From Selenomonas sp. ND2010 (lineage in GTDB: Bacteria > Bacillota > Negativicutes > Selenomonadales > Selenomonadaceae), in NCBI RefSeq assembly GCF_000702005.1, contig NZ_KL370847.1, positions 93,215-157,214 of the forward strand: a stretch of 64,000 nt of DNA, written 5' to 3'. Within the stretch, counting starts at the first letter, position 1, and every line of letters starts with the position of its first letter. Positions 25,572 to 34,996 of this stretch are shown in pieces. Under the pieces are notes generated by a model. That model did no database searches. It saw nothing but the letters and a program-made list of their open reading frames with translations, and was not told the DNA's origin. Position numbers and translations under genes: made by a program.

Positions 25572-26825
25572 ATGCCAAAAATCAGTGTGATTGTTCCTGT
25601 CTATAATGTAGAGGAATATTTGTCGGAGTGCTTAGATAGCATATTAAGTCAATCGCTAGTAGATATAGAGATTATTGGGATAGACGATTGCAGTACAGAT
25701 AAATCTGTGGCTATTCTTAATGAATATGCCTCTAAAGATAAACGAGTCAAAGTCATCCACAATAAACGAAATATGGGATTATCATATTCACGTAATAGAG
25801 GTTTAGAAATAGCCAGCGGTAACTACATTATGTTTGTTGATTCTGATGATATGCTTACTGAAGGTAGCTTGGTTGCTTTATATAATAAAGCTGTGGAAAC
25901 TAAAGTCGATGGAGTAATGTTTGACTTAGATAGCAAAAATGAAACAACAATTAATCATAATAATTTAACAGAATTTCATCCCCACAAATATGACTATACC
26001 AGTGTATACACTGGGCAAGAATTATTTACATTGCAAACCAATAATAATGATTTACAGCTTATGGCGGTCCTTTGCTTGTGGAAAAGAAAGTTTTTATTGT
26101 CACATAATTTGTTCTTTAGAGAAGGTATATTGCATGAAGATAATCCATTTTCTATTTGTGCATTGATGTGGGCAGATAGAATGGCTTTTTTGCGTCGTAA
26201 TTGTTATCTATATAGACGGAGAGATAATTCTATTACGACTATGATAATGGAAACAAGAAAAGTAATTGGCTTAATTAGAGGAAATGTTGATATTATAGAA
26301 AATATAGAACGATATGATGGTGCTTTAGAAAAAGACTTTATAGCATCAGTACTAAATTTTATTTGTTATGTTCGGCAGTTAGCTCGTGATAAAATGATTA
26401 AGGGAAGCTTGCGCGGTGAAGATATTAAACACTCACATGATATCAGTTTTATTGAATTGCTTGAGTGGAAGACAATAATAAGAGCTGGATACAAACATAT
26501 AGAAGGAAAAATTTCACTTGATAGTATAAAAAAACTGATGGGGTGTAAAGAGATAATCGTTTATGGAAATGGAAATGTTGGAACAGAAATTATTAGTCTA
26601 TTACGGGAATATGGATTCTATAATTATAAAGTGGCGATAACTAAAAAAAGAAATGAGTGCTATAATAATATCAAATCGGCATATGTTTCATCGATTTCAG
26701 ATTTGGCGGACGAACACAAAAAAAATGTTGTTATTATTGCTGTTGGATCAAAACTACAGCAAGAGTTGGCGAATAATGCATATAGATTGGGATTCAAAAA
26801 CGTAATTATGGCAGGGGAACTATAA
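25572..26825 (+). CDS. GT2 glycosyltransferase with C-terminal Rossmann-like domain
   Basis: This 417-residue enzyme has the inverting GT2 core at residues 1-230: ISVIVPVYNVEEYLSECLDS, IIGIDDCSTDKSV and the metal-binding FVDSDDM. The donor-side DDCSTD is close to the usual DDGSTD. Residues about 325-417 are the recurring Rossmann-like domain (EIIVYGNGNVGTEIISLL, then VVIIAVGSK). GT2 enzymes with this opening often add galactose, glucose or N-acetylhexosamines, with the sugar not predictable. A GTG six bases earlier is an alternative start; neither has a strong SD. The upstream 76 bases hold no gene. Confidence 0.86.
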   Translation: MPKISVIVPVYNVEEYLSECLDSILSQSLVDIEIIGIDDCSTDKSVAILNEYASKDKRVKVIHNKRNMGLSYSRNRGLEIASGNYIMFVDSDDMLTEGSLVALYNKAVETKVDGVMFDLDSKNETTINHNNLTEFHPHKYDYTSVYTGQELFTLQTNNNDLQLMAVLCLWKRKFLLSHNLFFREGILHEDNPFSICALMWADRMAFLRRNCYLYRRRDNSITTMIMETRKVIGLIRGNVDIIENIERYDGALEKDFIASVLNFICYVRQLARDKMIKGSLRGEDIKHSHDISFIELLEWKTIIRAGYKHIEGKISLDSIKKLMGCKEIIVYGNGNVGTEIISLLREYGFYNYKVAITKKRNECYNNIKSAYVSSISDLADEHKKNVVIIAVGSKLQQELANNAYRLGFKNVIMAGEL

Positions 26826-26961
26826 TGGACAAGAAAAATGTTACGGCATTATGATGTTGTAGTATATTCAGTTAGTGTGGATGTTTTTAGAGGAGTACGG
26901 ATGATTATCGTATTATTTGTAGCTGCTATTTGAATGATAACTTGCTTAGAAGGTGTTGTAA

Positions 26962-28320
26962 ATGAAAATAGAAAATAAAGAAAAGCCAGTTGTCAGCATT
27001 ATTGTTCCTGTATACAATGTATCGAAGTATTTACCAGAATGTCTAGGGTCAATTGCAATGCAGAGTTACAGGAAGTTTGAATGCATATTAGTAGATGACG
27101 GTTCGACGGATAGTTCAGGAGAAATATGTGATAGATATGTAGCTGCCGATAGTAGATTTAAGGTGATACATCAAAAGAATCTTGGCGCTCATGCAGCACG
27201 ATTAGCGGGATATAAGCAAGCTACTGGAAGATACATTGGATTTGTTGATAGTGATGATTGGATCGAGCCTGATATGTATGAGTGTTTAGTTGAGGCAATG
27301 TCCGATGATGTTGATATTACAATGGTATGCTTTATTCCTGAGTGCTGTGGAAGCCCGCAAATGCCTGGGCGAAAAAAGTGGAAAAAAAAAATTATGAAAT
27401 CGCAAGATGCCATGATGAACTTTCTTACAACAAGAGTAATAGGTTGGGATTTGTGGAGTAAGCTTTTCAAGAGAGAATTATTAGATGAAACCGTATTTCC
27501 TAGTGAAATCAGTCTTGGGGATGACTTCGTTACTTCTTGTCTTGTGTTTCCAAGAGCAAATAAAGTATCATATTTACCGTATGACTTGTATCATTATCGA
27601 TTGCATCCTGCAAGTATGACACATGATAATTCGGTGGATAGTTCACTAGAGTTTTCAAAAGCAGTTCGGATGATACTGGGTAAAATGGACATATATACTT
27701 CACCTGTTCGTAATTATTTACTATACTTGTATTTTACGTTGTTGGTAGCTAGGCTTGGTGGTTTGTTTTATAATAAAAAAATACCATCGCGGCTGGAAAA
27801 ACAAATATATCTTGACTTGCAAAGTGCATTGCAACAAATAGATGAAAATTGGCTTAACATAAAAGAAAAAAAACTGAGCAGATTAATTTTAAATACAAAG
27901 ATTAATGAATTTGTTTCTGCAACTCAAAAAAGATATAATATGAAATGTAAGTCATTTGTCGGAGACAATGTGGCCTATATTTACGGAGCTGGAAAAGTAG
28001 GAAAAACATTGCATAAATATTTATCTCATTTAAATATTAAAGTAGAAGGATTTATTGTTTCTGAAAAGGGTAATGATATTGTAGAAATCGCTGGAACAAG
28101 AGTATATAGTATAGATGATGTTTTAGACAGTCTTCCTAATATGCGAATATTTTTAGGGGTATCCCGAAAATATTTATACGAAATTAGGTCAGCGTTGAAA
28201 AAAAATGGCGCTAAAAATTTTTATTTGGCACCAATGCTTAGACAAGGCTTTTTTGATGGTCGTAATTTGGAAAAAGCAAAAGATAGATTGCTACTTTGTG
28301 GCAAATGTAACGCTGATTAA
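26962..28320 (+). CDS. GT2 glycosyltransferase with C-terminal Rossmann-like domain
   Basis: The 452-residue product has a canonical GT2 start (SIIVPVYNVSKYLPECLGSI, VDDGSTDSSGEICDRY, FVDSDDWIEPDMYE). The middle, about residues 230-325, is helical and shared in type with the neighbouring GT2 proteins. The C-terminal 110 residues are the recurring Rossmann-like domain (VAYIYGAGKVGKTLHKYL, then IFLGVSRKY). ATG 26962 follows GAAGGTG. The preceding 136 bases are A/T-rich with no gene seen. It is followed at six bases by the phosphotransferase gene, so the two are co-transcribed and may act on consecutive units of one glycan. Confidence 0.87.
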   Translation: MKIENKEKPVVSIIVPVYNVSKYLPECLGSIAMQSYRKFECILVDDGSTDSSGEICDRYVAADSRFKVIHQKNLGAHAARLAGYKQATGRYIGFVDSDDWIEPDMYECLVEAMSDDVDITMVCFIPECCGSPQMPGRKKWKKKIMKSQDAMMNFLTTRVIGWDLWSKLFKRELLDETVFPSEISLGDDFVTSCLVFPRANKVSYLPYDLYHYRLHPASMTHDNSVDSSLEFSKAVRMILGKMDIYTSPVRNYLLYLYFTLLVARLGGLFYNKKIPSRLEKQIYLDLQSALQQIDENWLNIKEKKLSRLILNTKINEFVSATQKRYNMKCKSFVGDNVAYIYGAGKVGKTLHKYLSHLNIKVEGFIVSEKGNDIVEIAGTRVYSIDDVLDSLPNMRIFLGVSRKYLYEIRSALKKNGAKNFYLAPMLRQGFFDGRNLEKAKDRLLLCGKCNAD

Positions 28321-28326
28321 GGAAAG

Positions 28327-29964
28327 ATGGAGTATATTAAAATGGATTCGATAGACAAAATAATAGCTAGAAAAGGATATAAAAATTTGCCGTTGAATAT
28401 TTATAACAAGACATGGCGAGATTTTGAAATCGATGTGGGAAAAGGAAAGTTTTATTTATTCGGTATAGGAGCAGGAGCGGATTTATATTTTTTCAAATAT
28501 GGTAATTTTTCAAAGGTTGAGAGGGCGTTTGATAATAAAGAAGAAGTACAAGGATTAACACTGTCAATGCTTACCGCTGATTTCGACGGCTGTTGTTCGG
28601 TGACTATAGAAAAACCAAAAGAATTAGAAAACAGTGGTGATAAAAATCCTATAGTTCTTATTTCTAGCTTTAACTATTTTGATGAGATAGCAAAAGAATT
28701 AGAAAGCTATGGTATAAAGAAATATTATTCTGTTTTTTGTATGGAGATGATGGAAAGAATATATCATCATAATATTTCAATGTATAGTCGAGACGTATGG
28801 TTGAAAAATATACAAATGAATGCTATAAATCCTAAAAAAATATGTATTTATAGTGACTGTGATGGCGCAGGCCACGCTAAGGAGATAGTTAGATGTCTTT
28901 TGTCTATGCGTACGGATCTTCAAATTGTGTGGATTGTAAAGAATTGGTATACAAAACTTGATAATAAAATAGTGAAAAGACTTATGGAAAATAGATGCGC
29001 ACGTGAGTTTGAATATAAGACTTCTTATGTTTGGATAGGTGATAGTGGAGGTAGTGGCTTTCCTACTGTTGCTAAAAAGTATGGACATATTGGTATTGGT
29101 TTAAAACACTGGTCTAGTATTACGTTGAAAAAGTTTGCATTGGATGAGAAAGCTGTCGGAGAAAATCAGACTGTTAAAGATGCTATTTTGAGTTATAAAC
29201 AGCATATCGACTACATTATGGTCGGAAGTGAATTTGATGAGGAAACTTGTCGTAGCGGTTTTAATATAGATGATAAATATATACGGATAGGTTCACCTAG
29301 GTCGGATATTTTATTTAGAAATGATAGAAAAATGCCCTTCTTTAATGATTATCAGGAGTTAAAAGGAAAAAAACTTCTTTTGTATGCTCCTACCTTTAGG
29401 CGAACAGGCAAGGATATGTCAAATGTTGGTTATCGACATGAATTGGATTTTGAAATGGCTTGTCAATCCATGAAGTCTAGATTCGGGGGAGATTGGTGTA
29501 TTCTTTTGCGTCTTCACCCAATGGTAGCGAAGTATAGTAAAGAAATAGTCATACCCGATTATGTTATTGATGTTAGTAATTATCAAGATGCAGAGGAATT
29601 AGTAGCGGCGTGTGATGCACTTGTTACAGATTATTCTAGTATTATGTTTGAGCCAGCATATATCAATATTCCAGTTTTTCTTTTTGCTACAGATTTAGAA
29701 GAATATACGTCGCAGGAAAGAGATTTTTATATCGATTATGAAACATTGCCGTTTCCTATTGCTAAAAGTAATGAAGAGTTACGGAAAAACATTGTTGATT
29801 TTGATGAACAAAAGTATAAAAATGATGTAAAAGTTTTCTTTAATAAATATGGAGTTCGTGAAGATGGACATGCGGCAGAGCGCGCTGCAAAATTTATTTC
29901 CGATTTAATTGACGAAAAAGTAAAAGAAGAAAAAATGACAAATTATGAATCGAGTATGAAATAG
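28327..29964 (+). CDS. CDP-glycerol glycerophosphotransferase family protein with N-terminal Rossmann-like domain
   Basis: Residues about 35-145 are a variant of the recurring Rossmann-like domain (KFYLFGIGAGADLYFFKYG, then VLISSFNYFDEI). From about residue 165 the TagB/TagF-type fold follows: ICIYSDCDGAGHAKEIV, IGIGLKHWSSITLK in place of HGTPLK, LLYAPTFRRTGKD, ILLRLHPMVAK, and ALVTDYSSIMFEPAY with the canonical TDYSS. All catalytic blocks are better kept than in the enzyme near 6 kb, so alditol-phosphate transfer from a CDP donor is likely. ATG 28327 follows AAGGAAAG. It is the third member of this family in the window. Confidence 0.88.
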   Translation: MEYIKMDSIDKIIARKGYKNLPLNIYNKTWRDFEIDVGKGKFYLFGIGAGADLYFFKYGNFSKVERAFDNKEEVQGLTLSMLTADFDGCCSVTIEKPKELENSGDKNPIVLISSFNYFDEIAKELESYGIKKYYSVFCMEMMERIYHHNISMYSRDVWLKNIQMNAINPKKICIYSDCDGAGHAKEIVRCLLSMRTDLQIVWIVKNWYTKLDNKIVKRLMENRCAREFEYKTSYVWIGDSGGSGFPTVAKKYGHIGIGLKHWSSITLKKFALDEKAVGENQTVKDAILSYKQHIDYIMVGSEFDEETCRSGFNIDDKYIRIGSPRSDILFRNDRKMPFFNDYQELKGKKLLLYAPTFRRTGKDMSNVGYRHELDFEMACQSMKSRFGGDWCILLRLHPMVAKYSKEIVIPDYVIDVSNYQDAEELVAACDALVTDYSSIMFEPAYINIPVFLFATDLEEYTSQERDFYIDYETLPFPIAKSNEELRKNIVDFDEQKYKNDVKVFFNKYGVREDGHAAERAAKFISDLIDEKVKEEKMTNYESSMK

Positions 29965-30027
29965 GATAATCTTTGCGATTCGGAAATTATTATATATGGG
30001 ATTATAACTTTAACTGGGGGTGGTTAA

Positions 30028-31266
30028 ATGGCTAAAATTTCTATAATTGTACCAGTGTATAATGTTGAAAAATACCTAAGCAAATGCTTGAGTAGTATTA
30101 TTGCACAAACTTATAAAGATTTAGAAATTTTATTGCTTGATGATGGTTCTTCAGATAATAGCTATGAAATAATGTCTGAATACGCAGAGAAAGATAATAG
30201 AATAAAAATCTATAAATGTGAGCATAAAGGAATAGCTACTGTTCGAAAGAATGGTGTAGAATGGGCAACTGGAGAATATATAGGTTTTGTCGATAGCGAT
30301 GATTGGATAGAGTCGGATATGTATAGCTCGTTATATAATACTATGATAGAAAATGACTGCGATTTGGTATCGTCAGATGTTTTGGTTCATGGTGTAGATG
30401 GTAATGAATGGATTGACTACGACAATTATGAACAAGGTTTGTATACGAATCTTCGTAAGGATATATATCCAACTATGTTACATGATTTTTCGATAAATAT
30501 GAAAGCAATGCGTTGTTATCTAGTTCCTAAATTGTTTCGTGCAAGCATATTAAAAAAAATTGTAAAAGAAATTGATACGCGAGTCTTTTATTGTGAAGAT
30601 GAGATGATTTTATATAGGTGTTGTTTGGCTTGCCATAGTATTTACATAATGCGTAAGCCTTTTTATCATTATGTCAAACGTGTCAGTTCTGCTGAATTAA
30701 AGCCTAATGAAAATGAACCAGAAAATATGTATCGATTGTTTTCTAATTTAAAAGAGGCCTTTGACAATTCTCCTCATCGAGATGTTTTGATGCCGCAATT
30801 ATATCAAAATGCTATTTATCTGAATAATAGAGTGCTTCGTGGCTTATATGGCATAGATTTAGGACAGATTAGTTCTTGGTGTTTTCCAGAAATGGAAAAA
30901 CTATATGGAAATAGAATTATTGTTTACGGAGCAGGAGCCTGCGGGCAGGCATTATACAAGGAGTTTTGGCTGCAAGGCCACATGGATGACATAGTTGCAG
31001 TGGTAGATAAGAACTATGATATGCCAAAGAAGAATAAGACTATAGCAAGTGATTATATGGAAAGGCTGAAATATGAAGTGAAGCCTATTTCTGCTATAAA
31101 TGATGTGGATTATGATTATCTTGTCGTAGCAATATACAATAAATCTGTTGCTGAAGATGCAGTTAAGGAGCTTCATGAGCAATGGAATGTACCGAAAGAC
31201 AAGATAGTCTGCATAAAGTCATATAAAAAAGATATGGCTTCAATTTTATCGTTAGCGTATTTGTAA
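30028..31266 (+). CDS. GT2 glycosyltransferase with C-terminal Rossmann-like domain
   Basis: Residues 1-230 are a GT2 core with ISIIVPVYNVEKYLSKCLSS, LLDDGSSDNSYEIM and FVDSDDWIESDMYS. The C-terminal 110 residues are the recurring Rossmann-like domain (RIIVYGAGACGQALYKEF, then VVDKNYDMPKKN and LVVAIYNK). The order of catalytic core then Rossmann domain is the same as in the other three GT2 proteins nearby, while methyltransferases and GT-B enzymes of the island carry it first. Start ATG 30028 has a GGGGGTGG SD. The gene ends 13 bases before the next GT2 gene. Confidence 0.87.
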   Translation: MAKISIIVPVYNVEKYLSKCLSSIIAQTYKDLEILLLDDGSSDNSYEIMSEYAEKDNRIKIYKCEHKGIATVRKNGVEWATGEYIGFVDSDDWIESDMYSSLYNTMIENDCDLVSSDVLVHGVDGNEWIDYDNYEQGLYTNLRKDIYPTMLHDFSINMKAMRCYLVPKLFRASILKKIVKEIDTRVFYCEDEMILYRCCLACHSIYIMRKPFYHYVKRVSSAELKPNENEPENMYRLFSNLKEAFDNSPHRDVLMPQLYQNAIYLNNRVLRGLYGIDLGQISSWCFPEMEKLYGNRIIVYGAGACGQALYKEFWLQGHMDDIVAVVDKNYDMPKKNKTIASDYMERLKYEVKPISAINDVDYDYLVVAIYNKSVAEDAVKELHEQWNVPKDKIVCIKSYKKDMASILSLAYL

Positions 31267-31279
31267 TGGAGGATTTATA

Positions 31280-32614
31280 ATGCCGAAAGTTTCAATATTA
31301 GTTCCAGTTTATAACGTTGAGCGATATTTAGCTAAGTGCCTTGACAGCCTCCTGGTACAAACATTGCAGGATATCGAAATTATTGTGGTTGATGACGGAT
31401 CCACGGATTCCAGTGGCAAAATTATTGACGAATATGCAGTAAAGGATTCCAGAATCAAGGTTATTCATAAGCGAAATACTGGATATGGCAACACAATGAA
31501 TGTGGCACTTTCTCAAGCAGAAGGTGAATATGTAGGTATACTGGAGAGCGATGATTTTATCGCTCAGGAGGCTTTTGAAAAATTATACAAAGCCGCAATT
31601 GAGCAAGATGCTGATGTGGTCAAGGCGAACTACTATCATTTTTATGAAGATAGGACGGAATTTAAGGATTTATTGCATGATTACCCTAACGAATGTGTAT
31701 TTAATGCACTGACGTATCCTAAGATTATTGATCGGGCAGAGGCTATTTGGGCGGGGATTTATCGTCGTTCCTTTCTAGAGCAGCAGAAAATATATTTTCA
31801 TGAAACAACAGGTGCAGCTTTCCAGGATATATCCTTCGCGATACAAGTATGGGTAAAAGCCAAGCGAATATATTTATTACCAGATGCGTTTGTGTATTAT
31901 CGTCGGGACAATGGGGATTCATCTATGCATAATCCGCGTCGGATAATGAACGTATTTGATGAATATGAGTGGTTGGAAGAAATATTGGAAGAGGAATGGA
32001 AACATTTTCCGGTTCTTGAACAGAATTTTGTTGCTACGAAATATGGAGATTATCTGAATCATTATTATCGTGTGGCAGCACCTTATCAATATGCATTGCT
32101 GCTAAAGATGGCCAATTCTTTTGCGACTGATTTTCATGCAGGGCGTATTAAAAAAGGTGTATTCCGTCCTGATGTATGGGACAAAATTAGCCGTATGCAT
32201 GAAGATTTATACGCCTTTTTCTTGTCAAGTGCCAAAGAATTACATGATCCGCGCTTTGAACTTTGTGAATTTCAAAATGAAGATCTGTATGTGGATGGGT
32301 GGATTACTGGTCTTACCAAGTATCCTCAATTGATAATATATGGAGCCGGGAAAGTAGGGCAATGGCTTCATGAGCGACTGCAGGCCAGAGGTATTCCGGT
32401 TACTTGCTTTGCTGTAACGCAAAAAGATGAATCCATTGATAGGTGTGGTGGGATTCCTGTACAGGAACTCCAGGACCTCCAACAATACGCTGCGTCTGGG
32501 GCTGTAGTCATCGCTGTGACGGAATCGCTTCAGTATGAGCTATATAAAAACTTGGTCAAATATGGATTTAAACACGTATATCGTATGGATCAAATGTTGC
32601 GTAAACAGCTTTGA
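31280..32614 (+). CDS. GT2 glycosyltransferase with C-terminal Rossmann-like domain
   Basis: The 444-residue enzyme has VSILVPVYNVERYLAKCLDS, VVDDGSTDSSGKII and a variant acceptor-side motif GILESDDFIAQEAF, where the usual DSDD is ESDD. The C-terminal 95 residues are the recurring Rossmann-like domain (LIIYGAGKVGQWLHERL, then VVIAVTES). Base composition is less extreme than in the preceding genes, so this marks the fading edge of the AT-rich island. ATG 31280 follows GGAGG. It lies 48 bases before the large four-part protein. Confidence 0.87.
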   Translation: MPKVSILVPVYNVERYLAKCLDSLLVQTLQDIEIIVVDDGSTDSSGKIIDEYAVKDSRIKVIHKRNTGYGNTMNVALSQAEGEYVGILESDDFIAQEAFEKLYKAAIEQDADVVKANYYHFYEDRTEFKDLLHDYPNECVFNALTYPKIIDRAEAIWAGIYRRSFLEQQKIYFHETTGAAFQDISFAIQVWVKAKRIYLLPDAFVYYRRDNGDSSMHNPRRIMNVFDEYEWLEEILEEEWKHFPVLEQNFVATKYGDYLNHYYRVAAPYQYALLLKMANSFATDFHAGRIKKGVFRPDVWDKISRMHEDLYAFFLSSAKELHDPRFELCEFQNEDLYVDGWITGLTKYPQLIIYGAGKVGQWLHERLQARGIPVTCFAVTQKDESIDRCGGIPVQELQDLQQYAASGAVVIAVTESLQYELYKNLVKYGFKHVYRMDQMLRKQL

Positions 32615-32662
32615 TTTGTGGTGTTTATTGACAAGATGTATGAAGTGAATTGAGGAAAAACT

Positions 32663-34909
32663 ATGTTTTTAGAAGAGACAACTAAGGCAAAATGGGCGGG
32701 AATGATTGCGGAGCTGCCTACGGCACTGCTTCGCTGGTATCCGTTTCGACATGGGAGCAGAGTTTTGTGCCTGGACGAAGATGGTTCTATGGCGGATATG
32801 CTGCGGCAGGTCTTTCAGATGGATGTGGTTACTGCAGGTCTTGAACAGATAAGCAGCATAGAAGGTAAATTTGATTATGTGGTAGCGATAAGCACTTTAG
32901 AGCAAGCAATTGATCCGGTAGAAGTTTTGGTAGGGCTTCGCCAATTACTGGTAGAGGATGGCGTGCTGTTGCTGGCAATGAATAATCGCCTGGGGATGCG
33001 CTATTTTTGCGGGGATCGTGACCTGTATACTAATAAAATATTTGATGGGATAGAGGATTACCGACAGGGACAATCTTCGTGGGGACGGATGTATGCCCGA
33101 GGCGAGATTGAGAGCATGCTGGATACTGCTGGTTGGTCACGGCGAAAGTTTTATTCGGTTCTGCCGAATCTGGAGGAGCCGGTATTCCTGTTCGCTGATG
33201 GACAATTGCCGAAAGAAGATTTGGCTAATAGACTTTTTCCCAGCTACCATAATCCTCGGTCGGTTTTTTTACAGGAAGAGTCTTTGTATCGTACGTTAGC
33301 GGATAATGGACTGTTTCATGCTATGGCGAATGCTTATTTGATTGAATGTTCGCCTAAGGCAGATTTTGCGGATGCGCTTTATGTTACGTCGTCATTGGAG
33401 CGGGGCAAAGACAATGCTATGATGACGGTGATACATGCGGACGGAACGGTCAGCAAAGAGGCTGCTTATCCGAAAGGGATGGCACGGCTGAGACGTTTGG
33501 CGCAGCATATGAAGAAATTACAGGAGCAGGGCGTGCCCGTGGTAGAAGGTCATTTGGATGCGGATGGCCGCTATATCATGCCATATATCGATTCGGTTAC
33601 GGGGCAAGTTTATTTAAAAGATTTGCTCCAACGGGATAAAGAAGCTTTCCTGCAGGCCATGGATGCTTTTCGGGAGGCTATTTTAGCATCTTCGCCAATA
33701 CATTGGGGAGAGTTTACAGATGCGAAGGGAAATACGGGGGAAACTGAGCTTTTTGACGAGGCTTTTCTCGATATGGTTCCGCTGAATAGCTTTTATCTAG
33801 ATGGACAATTTGTTTTCTTTGATCAGGAGTTTTCGGCAGAGAATTATCCCGTGAATGTGGTACTGACACGTATGATTGCAACATTCTATGCAGGGAATTC
33901 TGAGCTGGAGAAGATACTTTCGAAAGATGATTTATATGCCCGCTATGGTTTGCTGGAGGAGAAGCAAAGATGGTTGGAGATGGAGTGGGCTTTCCTGCGG
34001 GAGTTGCTGCAGAAGGAACCTCTGGCAGATTACCACCGCTTAGTACGGCGGGATAATGGTTTGGTAGCAGCAAATCGGAGTTATATGAACTGTTTGGGGC
34101 GTGACTATCGCAGATTGTTTTTTGATATTTTCCAGGATGCCGATAGCAAGAAAATAATTCTCTTTGGCAGTGGCAGATATGCCAGAGAGTATATGGATCT
34201 TTACCGTGTCCGTTATCCGGTATATGCAATCGTGGACAATAATGAAGCTGCCTGGGGGACGGAGATTCATGGGGTAAAGGTTCAGTCTCCGGTACTCTTG
34301 GAGAATATGGACTCAGGAGAGTACAAGGTTCTTGTTTGCATCAAGAATTTCTTGCCGGTCATGGAGCAATTGGAGTCCATGCAAATTGACGATTACAGTA
34401 TTTTTGATCCGGGCAAGTCGTATGCAATTCCGCGAACACCTATAACGGATAATGTGAAGCCGGATGCAGCGGAAGAGAAAAAGAAATACCATGTTGGCTA
34501 TGTAGCTGGGGTGTTTGACCTGTTCCATATCGGGCATTTGAATCTCTTGCGCCGGGCAAAGGAACAGTGCGATTATCTGATTGTTGGCGTGGTTTCTGAC
34601 CGTCAGGTGCGTGAGGGCAAGAAGGTGGAGCCTTTTGTGCCGTTTGAGGAGCGCTTGGAAATGGTGCGAGCTTGCCGCTACGTGGATGAGGCACATGAAA
34701 TCCCCTTCGAGCATCCGGATACCAATATGGCTTGGAAGCTTTATCACTTCGATGTACAATTCTCTGGCAGCGACTATGAGCATGATCCGGTGTGGTTGCG
34801 AAAGAAAGAGTGGCTGGAGGAACGGGGCAGCACGATGGTATTCTTCCCGTATACGCAGAGTACGTCGTCGACAAAGCTCAAGAAATTGATTACGGAACGG
34901 TTGATATAA
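32663..34909 (+). CDS. Four-part protein: methyltransferase-like, kinase-like, Rossmann-like and cytidylyltransferase domains
   Basis: The 748 residues split into four blocks. Residues 15-170 look like a class I methyltransferase with a weak SAM loop (VLCLDEDGSMADML, then FDYVVAISTLEQ). Residues 220-410 resemble an aminoglycoside-kinase-like fold without a clear catalytic loop (FVFFDQEFSAENYP may be the metal-binding part). Residues 497-585 are the recurring Rossmann-like domain (IILFGSGRYAREYM, then VDNNEAAWGTEIHG). Residues 608-748 are a full TagD-like cytidylyltransferase (AGVFDLFHIGHLNLLRRAK with HIGH at 622-625, and TSSTKLKKLI at the end). It should make a CDP-alditol; the upstream parts may prepare or tether the substrate. 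The first two assignments are tentative. Confidence 0.75.
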   Translation: MFLEETTKAKWAGMIAELPTALLRWYPFRHGSRVLCLDEDGSMADMLRQVFQMDVVTAGLEQISSIEGKFDYVVAISTLEQAIDPVEVLVGLRQLLVEDGVLLLAMNNRLGMRYFCGDRDLYTNKIFDGIEDYRQGQSSWGRMYARGEIESMLDTAGWSRRKFYSVLPNLEEPVFLFADGQLPKEDLANRLFPSYHNPRSVFLQEESLYRTLADNGLFHAMANAYLIECSPKADFADALYVTSSLERGKDNAMMTVIHADGTVSKEAAYPKGMARLRRLAQHMKKLQEQGVPVVEGHLDADGRYIMPYIDSVTGQVYLKDLLQRDKEAFLQAMDAFREAILASSPIHWGEFTDAKGNTGETELFDEAFLDMVPLNSFYLDGQFVFFDQEFSAENYPVNVVLTRMIATFYAGNSELEKILSKDDLYARYGLLEEKQRWLEMEWAFLRELLQKEPLADYHRLVRRDNGLVAANRSYMNCLGRDYRRLFFDIFQDADSKKIILFGSGRYAREYMDLYRVRYPVYAIVDNNEAAWGTEIHGVKVQSPVLLENMDSGEYKVLVCIKNFLPVMEQLESMQIDDYSIFDPGKSYAIPRTPITDNVKPDAAEEKKKYHVGYVAGVFDLFHIGHLNLLRRAKEQCDYLIVGVVSDRQVREGKKVEPFVPFEERLEMVRACRYVDEAHEIPFEHPDTNMAWKLYHFDVQFSGSDYEHDPVWLRKKEWLEERGSTMVFFPYTQSTSSTKLKKLITERLI

Positions 34910-34944
34910 AAGTGAAATGAAGTAATTTTTTAATGTCATCTTTT

Positions 34945-34973
34945 TTGACCATGTTGGTAAAAAATAATATAAT
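34945..34973 (+). promoter_or_regulatory. Promoter of the first AbiE operon
   Basis: TTGACC at 34945-34950 and TATAAT at 34968-34973 are 17 bases apart, 24 bases ahead of the antitoxin start. An imperfect inverted repeat (TTTTTTGACCA / TGGTAAAAAA) covers the -35 box and spacer and could be the autoregulatory operator. Confidence 0.7.
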
Positions 34974-34996
34974 ATCATTATAGGTGGTGAGTAAGT

